DNA of 64,000 nt from Scolanthus callimorphus. Taxonomy: Eukaryota > Cnidaria > Anthozoa > Actiniaria > Edwardsiidae. The stretch covers positions 32,315,951 to 32,379,950 of the forward strand of contig CM066917.1 of NCBI GenBank assembly GCA_033964015.1. The letters run 5' to 3'. The translations under genes and the position numbers were made by a program. The stretch's first letter is position 1. The number at the start of each line of letters is the position of its first letter. The notes under the pieces are model-generated. The model had not been told where the DNA came from. It was given only the letters and a program-made list of their open reading frames with translations, and ran no database searches. Below, piece after piece: positions 36,601 to 47,700 of this stretch.

Positions 36601-39600
36601 TCATATTTCTACGTAGGGCACAATAGTGGAAGGTGCTCTAAAAAGGAGCATATTTGATGTAAGGTCCGCTCGGGAGACCCTCTGCCTTGCTGTAGACCGC
36701 ACACTGTTTAAAGGGACATGGGTTCACATTCCAGACGTATCGTATTCCCGCCACGTCCCCAGTCCCCCGCGGGACACATCCCTAGCACGGTCACGGTGTA
36801 GAAGGCATGTGTCATGACGGGCGCGTCAATCCACGTGACAGCACTTGGAGACTCGCAATACACCTGCAATACAGCGAGAAATCACAGTTCGCACCTGAAC
36901 TATTTCTATTTATAGCACACATTATGGTGATATTTGCGCATCCATCACATTTCACCAAGAACTGTCCACTTGCCGACGTTGCAATGAACTTTCTTATGAG
37001 GAATTCCCCCTTCTTCTTTTACCTACAATACGAACATGGAACTGTCTTCCCGACAATCTTAGATCACGAGATCATGTCACCCTTACACAGTTCAAGGCTC
37101 TACTCTATCAGTATTATTTTGATGCTCTCAGAAATATTTTAATATTGATGACCTGCGCACTTTTAATCAGTTTGCTTAAAGTGCAGCAAGCCACGCGGTC
37201 TGGGCAGGGCATCAACTGCTGCCATTATCTTTTGCCTATCTTATTATTATTACTATTACTTATTTTCTTATGAATGTATAATCTTGTTTCTTTCTTTCGG
37301 GCCCACAGTAATTGCTGCAAACTGTTGGGGTGTCCCCATACTAGTCAAATACTCTGACAAATTTATGCATGGTATTGTTCTTCTCCATTGTATTGCCTCG
37401 TTCTATAATACACTCCATTGCACTCCATTGTTTTAGACAATGCCTTGCATAAATTTGTCAGTGTATTGGACAACCCTCTCCAAATGAGGTCAGTGGATTT
37501 TTTTTTCCGAGCCATGAAAAACTGTATGGGGAGTTGCGTGCATGACCTTCCTTCCAAGCATTCCCAGGTTGGGGTGGGGGTGCAGGGGTAGGTTGTAACT
37601 TGTAACCTTAACAAAATTGGTTCCCAAATTATTGCTTTGACTGCTTCCCTGCTAACTGATATACCTCAAAGCCTTTATCTGACCGTATCTCGAGTCCTTC
37701 AGCTCCGACATTTGTGTAGATGAGATCAATTTTCACGCCCCCGGTCTTGAGTACTTGAGTATTCACATCTACTACTAAAGGTCCCGTATGGTACCAGGGT
37801 CATTATACGCGATGGCCCGTCCTGAGAGGGCTAATCTGTACCCTACGTCTTGTTTGTCGTTAGGATGAATACTACCCCAGGGGGAGGAGGCATTACCAAG
37901 ATCTAGTGACACAGCCATGAACACACGGCGCATGCGCGAATTAGGGACGAAGCCTTGGTCAGCAGTCTGTGCCCATCGGATGATTGGAAATCCTTTTTGC
38001 ATGGTAGGGGCATTTGTGACAAAAGCTGAAAGCTACAACAAAGAAGAAACTTGAATGAGACAGAAGCTGCTTCTGTGCTTCCTGGTCAACTGGATTGAAT
38101 GGGGTACAAATGAAATGTAAAATGACCAACTAATTGAAATGGACGATAGCTCTCTTCTTGCCTACCTGGACAAATCCAAATGGAAATTGTGGGTCTGTAT
38201 TCCCCCTGTGCCTTCAACCATTTTATTCTCCAGTCATCTATCATGGCGGGAAAGGTACAATTGTAGGTGGTTGGCTTTACTGCATTCGCTTCACCCTGGT
38301 ACCATATCGCACCATATATGGCCATGTTTAGAAAGGGTGTATCATGGCGTTATATAACACAGAGGGCTTGTTGGGAAAATCACCAAACATCTCCAAGTCT
38401 TCTGGAGATCGGAATCTGTATGAAACATGAAACAAATCTCTTTATCCTTACTTGTTTCTATATGATCCTGGTGGACTGTGGAATCTTAAAACCTAAACGT
38501 TTTTCACAACATACATTTCTGAGGACCTCAAATGTTCAATGTTGCACTTCTTCAGAGCATCAGAGGTGACCATGGTTCAATAGCTGTCCCTCCCCAGTCT
38601 GTGGCTATAAGACCAATAGGGTACTTGTACCGGTCATAAAGGTTCTTGCCAAAGAACCAACAAACTGCTGAGAAGTACTTCCATACTCCACCATTGACAG
38701 TGGCTAGAGGAAAGAAAAGGGATGATGTTTTAAACAAAAAAACATTTCAGACCAGGTTTTATACCCCATGTGTTAATAAGCTGGGAACTAGATAGTGCAA
38801 GGAATAGAAGCATATGGACCTGATGAAGCAACCATCCAGGGTTGTTCTACCGTCTGTAACTCAACCAGTGGAGTATCCGATTGCACCTGGAATGCTGTGA
38901 AGAGTCTGATGTGAGGGTAGTTATTAGCTTCGGCTGCTGCTTCTGATAAATTGACAACCTACAAGAGATAATCAGTTAACATAACTGTGATATTGTATAC
39001 CACTGAGGGACCAGGGATCTGCCTATATGGACATGTAAGAAGATTTAAAATTAGATATCATCATCATCTTTATTGTAAACTGTCAAACACTTATTTTTAT
39101 TTGTGTTCATTTGTTTTCAAAACAATTCATAACATCATATGACATCATGTTCCCATGGGCAGATTAAGATCATGCTCCCCCTTTTTCGCGAAAGGTGTTT
39201 CCATACACGTTCAATCTACAAACAAGTCATTTCATTGACTGATACCTGAGAAACGAAAACTGCATGTTGCTCTGGCCACTACAAATCCAGACATCTCCAA
39301 AGTACACGTCCTTTAGCTGGGCCTGAACTGCTGTTCTGTTGACTACAGATGTCGCCAGAACTGTGTACGCCCCCCCTGGCTCTTGGGGCTCCAGCATAAC
39401 TTTCCAGATTCCCTTGTCATTGGCTCCTTAACATATAGTAATATAATAAATATGTTTATTGAAGTCTCTTGCAGTGGATTAGCTGATTCACAGACAGCAG
39501 CCATCATAAATAGATATAATTTACAACATATGAAATACTAGGTACAAAAATGCTGTTTATGACAGAAAAATGCTTTTTATACCGTTTATGACAAGCGTGA

Positions 39601-40277
39601 AATATAGGATAATGAATGCCCTTGCCATGACATGAAACTCTAAATGTTGAAAAATCAATACCCTGTTTTATGATCAGAGACTCGAAAATCCAGAAAATGT
39701 ATCCCTTTGATCCTGCTCAGCGGATCATTCCAGTATAGTCAATATACATACCCCTATAACTTTTGTGATACTTTCCCACTCTGTCTGTCTCAAAACTGTC
39801 ATGGCTAAAGGCTGGTTTTCACTGGGCATAGGCATATATCTATATAAATACCTTATGCTTGTGCTTATGTTTAACCTACTTTCACTTGACAAAGTAGACA
39901 TAAGCACAAGGACAACGGTCACGTTCGTTCTTCTTACAGCTGTATGCTTGTGCTTTATGCCGCTTATGCTTGTGCTTATGACTAGTGAAAATCAGCCTTC
40001 ATCTTACATACTGCACTTACCCTGGGCTTGAATCACAGAAGTTTCGTGAAAAACACCAGCTCCAGATGGCGGTTTTAGCTGCACCCGGACAGTTTGCCCA
40101 GCCTCTCCAAATCCCCAAACCACTGCACGACCTGGTGCTTTCTGTAGAACATATGATCACCGTATATGTTGGCGAAGCGAAATGTGGACTGACTTGAAGT
40201 TACATCAAGAGGAAGTGACCAAACAGTCCGGAGAGACAGGAAGACAAACACAGGACCAATCTGAGTAGAGACCCCAT
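36601..40277 (-). CDS. SIAE: sialate O-acetylesterase, copy A (frame-broken)
   Basis: Seven minus-strand exons match those of copy B: 40277-40021, 39426-39246, 38958-38820, 38703-38515, 38415-38166, 38032-37665, 36863-36601 (stop TGA). The enzyme family removes O-acetyl groups from sialic acids, in lysosome or secreted form. Visible blocks are VYFGDVWICSGQSNMQF (serine nucleophile block), YFSAVCWFFGKNLYDRY, IATDWGGTAIEPWS, AIWYQGEANA, IHPNDKQDVGYRLALSGRA and FKQCAVY. Against copy B it has about nine frame breaks: two in exon 1, one in exon 2, one in exon 4, three in exon 5, one in exon 6, and an extra G in exon 7. Most are losses in same-base runs as elsewhere in the window, but the number is high and exon 6 has a loss outside a run, so a real pseudogene cannot be excluded. 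The C-terminus differs from copy B. Confidence 0.8.
36900..37290 (+). mobile_element. 3' fragment of a non-LTR retrotransposon
   Basis: Within the last intron of SIAE copy A. The frame near 37025-37130 reads TIRTWNCLPDNLRSRDHVTL then QFKALLYQYYFDAL, the WNxLPxxL...FK pattern found at the C-terminal end of many LINE reverse transcriptases. A non-coding tail rich in TTATTATTATTACTATTA follows. The upstream part is broken and the element is 5' truncated. Confidence 0.6.
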
Positions 40278-40696
40278 TTTAAAGCTGAATCTCGGTCTTC
40301 GTTTGCCTCTGTAGAACCTTAATAGCCCTTCCTCTACTGGATTAGGAAGAGTTTTTTTGATGGAATTGACATCGGCTCATATCACTTGGTACTCTCATGC
40401 CGCGGGTCATGTGCAAACTGCATGGGCTCACATGACATGAGCGCAAAGTACACAGGCTTCGTATGAATTTAATGAAACAATCTATGAACAATTTCTACGC
40501 CCATTAACTACACATTTGCGTACCATTTGAAACATTTAAAGCCCTTGTAGCTACGCCTCGGACGTGATTATTTTTGAAGGATTTGTTTTACATTGCGCGA
40601 CTGCTTTCCTTTGCAGATTTTCTGTTGCAAAACAACATCCGGGATCTTTGCACATAGCAAGTGACAAAAGCGCGACACGCAATAATTATAATGTTA

Positions 40697-41718
40697 GGGG
40701 TGGACCATTAGAAATTGGGGGAGGGGGGTGGCAATATTTTTGCGTATGAATTTTTTTTTCGGGGATCAGGTTGTGCAGGAATTTTTTTTCGGACTCGAAG
40801 GCCATGTACGAATTTTTTTTCGCAGACACCGTCAAAAAAAGGTGGAAAAGGATAAACCCACGTGGGGTATCTTGCGCATCGAGCACTACCTGTTCCCGTG
40901 GTGTTCCGTTCCCACAGGCCGTCCAAATCCGCATCAACAAATCAACAAATTATCTTATACTATATACTATATTGGTTCAGAAATGGGTTAAGAAATATTG
41001 TTGCTGTATGTATAGATACAGCAAATTTTCTTATGATATTTTTTATTGGTTGCCGTTAAAAAAGAATGAAGCTGTAAACGTTTTCGCCATCCCCCGGCCC
41101 CTATTTGACATGGTAGATGTCTTTTTCTTCCGTTGCGCGCAAGCGCGCTCGAATTTTATAAACGCATTTCATCAAGCCTCAGGGAAAGGGTAGACGAACG
41201 TTCCGTTTTTGTGTATAGTAAACAATGCCTGTAGGTTTTATTATTGATGCCACAAATTACGAATTTGTGTGAAGCGGTCCACATGACGAATTTCTATACT
41301 TGTAACGTCGAACTCACGCTTACCTAAGTGTGATTCTTTCGAACATAGTGACTGCCTGCCAGGCCTATCACTACAGGGCTTTTTTTTGGGAGAGTTTGTT
41401 TTTCCTCGGCAAAATACACTTGTTCTTGTAAACTGCGCGAGGGTGTCTTCGGTGCGTGAGTTCTCACCGACTATATATTTGATGGTATTTTAAATGCGCG
41501 AATTTTTATTAAGTGAAGTAGAAAAATGCAAAAGAGAAGTTGCTGGAATAACTACTTAAGACATCTTTGAGAACCCAAGCCATGTGTTTGTAGGATGTTT
41601 ATTTCCTAGCTTGAATCTCTGCAAGATTTTTTTGGGAAGGATTGGCCTTGCGCGAATTTTTTTGGGGAATTGCCCCCCCCCCCCCCCCCCCCTTCCCCAA
41701 CTTCTAATGGTCCACCCC
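40697..41718. mobile_element. 1.0-kb TTA-flanked DNA element, copy 1
   Basis: The ends GGGGTGGACCATTAGAAATT and its complement, each next to a G or C run, are flanked by TTA (40694-40696 and 41719-41721). A TWA duplication suggests PIF/Harbinger type (inference). The internal stretch 41126-41560 is clearly related to 48043-48320 in the element at 47208, although the outer ends of the two differ. No transposase. Confidence 0.8.
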
Positions 41719-42189
41719 TTAGTCAGGAAGATTACGAAAGTAACTTTAACCTTTTTTTACTGTTTGCACGGTTTGGAGATAAGGTCACTCGGCTATGTTT
41801 TTTCTTTCTCTTTTTTTTGTTGTTGCTTGATTGGACTGGAATATCCGACCTAAAAGCAGCTAAAACGTTTGTCAAACCATATATAACTTCTTCCCGTTGA
41901 ATTCTATCAGATAGATCTCCAGTAAAGGCAGTTCTTAGCAGCTCTGAATGCCGAGCGCGCACAAATGATCCTGGGATCAGGATCCTGGGATTTTGGGATT
42001 AGGATCCTGGGATTTAGGATATTTGAGGATCTGAGGACTGGAAATGAGGATTGTAGGATGACCCTTATAAGCTTCCGTAAATAAGGTGCGTGTGCACAAT
42101 TTATTTAGAAATAATATTTTATTTATACAAGCCCTAAAATACAATCACAAAGCGAAGTTACGTGCATCAATGAATTTAGACAACAACAA

Positions 42190-42420
42190 CCAAAGGTTGA
42201 GATTTATGTTGAACATGGAGAAATGGTGTTTGCTGACGTTTCGAGCGTTAGCCCTTTGTCGGAGCAAAGAGAGAAAACAGTGAGAGCGGGATAAAATGGT
42301 GTAGAGCCGTTGCTAGGCAACAGGTGAACATTAGGAATCGCTTAAAGGTGATAATTGGTTAAGAATAGACAAAGGATGTTAGGGGCCATGAAACCGCAAC
42401 CCAGAGCACAGGCAGCCCAG
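42190..42420 (+). mobile_element. possible retroelement 3' remnant
   Basis: The words GCTGACGTTTCGAGCGTTAG and CCCTTTGTCGGAGC resemble a motif often found near the 3' end of Penelope-like elements in invertebrate genomes. This is from memory of the family and there is no coding part here, so the call is weak. Confidence 0.3.
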
Positions 42421-44169
42421 ACTCATATCAGTGGATTGAGTATATTTGTGGTCGTAAATAAAGTTCCTCTTCATAATGTCTCATGTTTATTGTATTTGGT
42501 TGGGGTGATGAAATTACTTGGAATCCGATGAAACTCTCATAATTCTCGATATGACTTACTTGCGTTGCCATTTAGGTGGGTTTTAGGCAGTTCCAGCTGG
42601 TTTTCCCTTGTTTTCCGTTTCCGCTGGCTACCCACTATGAGAAATGTTTCTCCATGAGTGCACATATCCGATCGCGAATTCTACAAGCTCACACTTTATT
42701 GGAACTTATTGGAAGTTACAATATTTTGCCTGTGCATAATACCTTAGCGCAAGGAGGATATAAGGTCCCATAATTCTTAGCGCGCCCAAGTTGTTCACTT
42801 GACACCAGTCATGCGTTACTTAAATCGAGTGTTTCGCGGCAAAACTAGGTCACTTTTGGAGAGCGTTTTTCGTCGTATCTAGACACTGATATGCGTATAT
42901 TTTGGTATATACACATTCATTAACTTGCATTTTACCTATGTTTTGCAAAAAAGCCAGCAGTTGTTGCGAACAAGTTACGAGCCGAGACGATTATTCTTGC
43001 GCTCTATAACACAACTACGACCTTTGCGACTTCGTCACGCGTTCAACCCCTTGGTTAAAATGTACATAGCCTTCCTATGATTGGATACATAGAGATTTGT
43101 TGCTTGTATATTGTTATATAAGGGTCACACAACGCTATGGAGTCAAAGGTACTCTTATGTACTCAGGTTTCGATGAATGCGACCCTTTCAAACATCGAGC
43201 ATAAATTGGCGTGAGTTGTCGTTCATTGCAAACCATTTCCGGGCACTCCATTCACAATACGGGCATCTTTCCATCTAGATTCGATCCCTTATCCCTGCTT
43301 GAGTTAGAAATAGGCTAGATATTAATATATGTTACTTCAAGACCAAAAACATGCAAAGGCTTTCCTGGTTTAATGGAACATTTAGCCATCGCTATTATCT
43401 TGTGACGAGCCTGTGGGACACGACGATTCATCCCCGGGATTCATCTTCGAATGAAGCTAGTTAGAGTGCCCTATTATTAGATATCTTGGGAATTTAATGT
43501 TGTCGAATGTTCTTCAAAAGCCATACAACACAGTACATTGGAAAGTACTCCTATTTCCTGGATTAACTCAAAGAAGTCAAGACGTGAGAGCAATCTCAGC
43601 GCGAAACGGACGCGTGTTTTAGTCACGGACAAGATTGCTCTGTAGTTATGTTAACAAATAATACGGTAAAATATACGGAGGTTCACTTTGTCCAAAACCA
43701 GCAGAAGTACTTTTATCCTAAAACTCGTAGACATTATTACTTTGCACAAAAACATATTAATTAACGTATCAAATCTCGCTGTAGCGGCTTTATTTTCATC
43801 TCGACAGGCTACGCTCGGCGTATGGCAATCATTCAGGTTTGACCCTCTACTAACTATGGTTTGACTAAGAACCGACTTCTGGGCCAAAAATTCTTACAAA
43901 AGTATACTAATGCAATCTTTCTCGGTAAAATCGTGAACTGAAGTCTATTTATTGCACGCGCGATCGTTAGGAGTCCATGTATTTCGGAGCGATCACTTCG
44001 TGTTGTTGTCTCGGCCGAAGCAAGTGAGAAATGACACCGAGACATTCGAGTGCGAAAACCGTTAATATAGTTTGATCGCGCAATGCATTCTGGGACCTTG
44101 GAATCCTCCTTGACCTTAGCGTATAGTATTGCCCATCTTTACACACTATACTAGTTCAGCTTTGAAGTA

Positions 44170-44737
44170 GACTGCTTGCAGCCCCTTCTTCGGCGAACGT
44201 CCGTAAATCGAGAGAAATGTTTTTTACCCGCGGCGGCGCGCTTCGGTTGTTTACAAGTGTCGAGTTACTCATGAGAGGGAGAGCGTTTTCCCCCCGTGGA
44301 GCGTCTTTCCCTCTCATGAGTAACTCGACACTTCGCGCGTCTCTCCCGTTTTCTCTCCCGTGGCGCGTCTTTCCCTCTCATGAGTAACTCGACACTTCGC
44401 GCGTCTCTCCCGTTTTCCCCCCGTGGCGCGTCTTTCCCTCTCATGAGTAACTCGACACTTCGCGCGTCTCTCCCGTTTTCTCCCCGTGGCGCGTCTTTCC
44501 CTCTCATGAGTAACTCGACACTTCGCGCGTCTCTCCCGTTTTTCCCCCCGTGGCGCGTCTTTCCCTCTCATGAGTAACTCGACACTTCGCGCGTCTCTCC
44601 CGTTCTCTCCCCGTGGCGCGTCTCTCCCTCTCATGAGTAACTCGACACTTGTAAACAAACCGAAGCGCGCCGCCGCGGGTAAAAAAACATTTCTCTCGAT
44701 TTACGGACATTCGCCGAAGAAGGGGCTGCAAGCAGTC
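44170..44737. mobile_element. foldback element with a tandem-repeat core
   Basis: The terminal inverted repeats are about 100 bases (GACTGCTTGCAGCCCCTTCT and its complement), flanked by TA on each side. Between them lie about five and a half copies of a 63-base unit (CTCTCATGAGTAACTCGACA, CTTCGCGCGTCTCTCCCGTT ...). TA flanks are usual for Tc1/mariner-type elements, but a tandem core inside long inverted repeats is the build of FB-type foldback elements. The 63-base period keeps frames open; these are not genes. Confidence 0.88.
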
Positions 44738-44792
44738 TAGCTTAGAAGCTCCACCTAAACTAGAACAAACATTAGAAAACAACCTCTACAAA

Positions 44793-47700
44793 CTATGGAA
44801 TATTGTACGTAGAGCATGCAGGTGCTCTAGAAAAGAACATTTTAATGTAGGGTCCACTCGGAAGGCCCTCCGCCTTGCTGTAGACCGCACACTGTTTGAA
44901 GGGACATGGGTTCACATTCCAGACGTATCGTATTCCCGCCACGTCCCCAGTCCCCGCGGGACACATCCCTAGCACGGTCACGGTGTAGAAAGTGTTGGCT
45001 GTGATGGCTGCGCTGACCCACGAAGTGGCATTTGGAGACTCGCAGTACACCTGACCAAGCAAGCAAAACACATTTTAACTTTTCATATAATCAAGACGCG
45101 GTCGAATTATTAGAGTGTACTCGAATTATGACCTTGAAAAGGGAGGGCAATATTAAAGGCACTGATAGCCGATTGTAATTCGCAACTGCCGAGTTCGAGC
45201 CCCGATATAGGTGTTTTCTTGTTCTTCTCGGTTTTGTTAACGACAATCAATGTCGGCATCAACCCTCGGGCTGCAACCCAAACGAGCTGAGTAAGCTGTA
45301 CCGCTGAATAATGCCACACCCTTGATATTGGTAGGCTTTCTGTCGCGTGTCAGTACGGACCATAATGACAGTGCAGTCTAGCTTTATATATAGAAGGCCC
45401 CCCTCCCCTTCTCCAAAACGATCGTTCTTCCGTAGAGAGCAGAGAGGTCCGCTCTATGCCTAAGGTTGTTCTGGTTTATATCCCAAAATAAGAAGTCGAC
45501 TGCAAACTGAGACCCAGATACTCTTCGGCGGCTACTGAGGAGCAAAGTAATCTATTTCATTTCGCAATATGCAAGAAGATTATTAAAATCAGTGGACGGA
45601 CAGACATACCTCAAAGCCTTTATCTGATCGTATCTCGAGTCCTTCAGCTCCGACGTTTGTGTAAATGAGATCAATCTTCACGACCCCAGTCTGTACTTGA
45701 GTATTCACATCTACTACTAAAGGTCCCGTATGGTACACAGGGTCATTATACGCGATGGCCCGTCCTGAGAGGGCTAATCTGTACCCTACGTCTTGTTTGT
45801 CGTTAGGATGAATACTACCCCAGGGGGAGGAGGCGTTGCCAAGATCTAGTGACACAGCCATGAACACACGGCGCATGCGCGAGTTAGGGACGAAGCCTTG
45901 GTCAGCAGTCTGTGCCCATCGGATGTTTGGAAATCCTTTTTGCATCTCAGGGAAATAATGCCCGGCCAAACTTGACAGCTATAACAGAATAAATGACACC
46001 AGAGTGAGCGAGCGGCACATGGTCCAGCATTTGTTTCAGATGGCCACGAGTAAAAATGAAATAATGTGACCAAGCTCTTGGGATCTCACTCGTGTCGTGA
46101 TTGGCAACATTAGCCTATGTTATGGCAGTCGACTCTTTCGGACACCTGAAAAAAAGACAGCACTTGATGTTTCTAGAGTCCCGCGGCAAAGCACCGAAAA
46201 CACCGAACTTCGATGGAAAAACAACAGGTCGAATTAAGCGAGTAGACTGAGTTAGCAAACTCCCCGGGGGAGGAGGGACTCCCACATTTTTTGGTCGGGG
46301 ACTATCGTCGGGAATTTTCAGTTTCACCCCTAAAAGATACCAAAAAGGGCTTGACTCAAATAACGTTTTACCCATCAAAACATTTCGGTCTTTGATTAAG
46401 ATGCTGCCTTGGATGCTGTCTAATGGATCTTCTCAACAAGTACTCTGTCTGCTCTGTCTCTTTCTTGAAGGTTTGCCGCTGTGTTAGAGCCCTAAACAAT
46501 ACCAATCTGCCTTAAATTTTATTGCAAATCAAGGTTATGCCTAAAAGAGACCAAATCCTGTGATTTTATCCCCTAAAAAGATACGACGATCATCTCCGAC
46601 CAAAAGTCCCCCCCCCCCCCCCCCCAACCGGGGCAAACTCATGGGCTCCTTTAGCAATAAATACTATTTGTTACAAACCTGCACAAATCCAAATGGAAAT
46701 TGTGGGTCTGTATTTTCCCCTGTGCCTTCAAACCATTTTATTCTCCAGTCATCTATCATGGCGGGAAAGGTACAGTTGTACGTGTGTGGCTTTGCTGCGT
46801 TCGCTTCACCCTGGTACCATATCGCACCATATATGGGCATGTTCACAAAGGGGTGGATCATGGCGTTATATAACGCAGAGGGTTTGCTGGGAAATATGGG
46901 AAGATCATCAAACACCTCCACGTCTTCTGGTGATCGAAATCTGGAGAAAATGTTGCCGAAAAAGATAAGACCATTAAATACAGTAGATAAAGTGGTAAAA
47001 AGACATTCAATTATCACGTTGTTGTTGTTCTAAAAAATTAATTTTGCGGAACATTTTCCCTTATTTCGCATGTCAAAAACTACCTGCTTTCAATCATTTT
47101 AGACCCTCAAAACTTGGCTAGGAAAACTAAAAAAAACAAAAGAAATATAAAAAAGAGTTGGACGGGATTCCTGTGTCGCATGCGCGCGCATAAATAGCTC
47201 TCTCTTAGGGACCGGTCATTATTTATCGCCTGGGGGAAGGGGGGGTCAGAGGATTTTGGGTAATACAAGGTCAAAAGGCAGTGATCCTCCCTCTATAAGT
47301 ACAATTAACGTGATCCCCCCTCAGAGCAGTTAAACGTTTTCGTGACCCCCCCCCCCCCCCCCCCCCCCCTATATGACCTAGTAGAAGACAGCTTACAGAG
47401 TGAAGAGTGAAGTGGCTAAGTGAAGTGTCGGATGACGATAAAAAAAAGTGGACATAAAAACAAACTCCGTACCTATCGAACCTTCAAACTCACTTACACA
47501 CTAGTGAACCTTATCTACTTAACGTCCATACCATCAAGCACAGAATTGCCCTCACGCGCCTGAGGATTAGTGCACATAGATTAGAAATTGAGACCGGGCG
47601 GTACGACAGACCATACAAAAAGCCTGAGGAACGTATTTGTACTAAATGTGATCTAAAAGAAACATAGGACGAACGTCATTTTTTAGTAAGGTGCAAGCTT

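Larger units (their letters stand above)
40278..44792. other. spacer between the two SIAE copies
   Basis: No intact gene. From left to right: the promoter side of SIAE copy A; the element at 40697-41718; short GGATCCTGGGATT reiterations (about 41965-42060); a possible retroelement tail (42190-42300); about 1.8 kb (42550-44100) in which I recognise nothing beyond small unsupported frames; and the foldback at 44170-44737, which ends 55 bases past the SIAE copy B stop codon. Confidence 0.5.

Noticed and set aside
44265..44782. Arg-rich repeat proteins on the minus strand
   Set aside because: The frames come from the 63-base tandem core of a foldback element; no start context, splice sites or domain.
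45150..45310. Possible tRNA-derived SINE (GAGTTCGAGCCCC)
   Set aside because: Only one box-like word and no second copy in the window to define ends.
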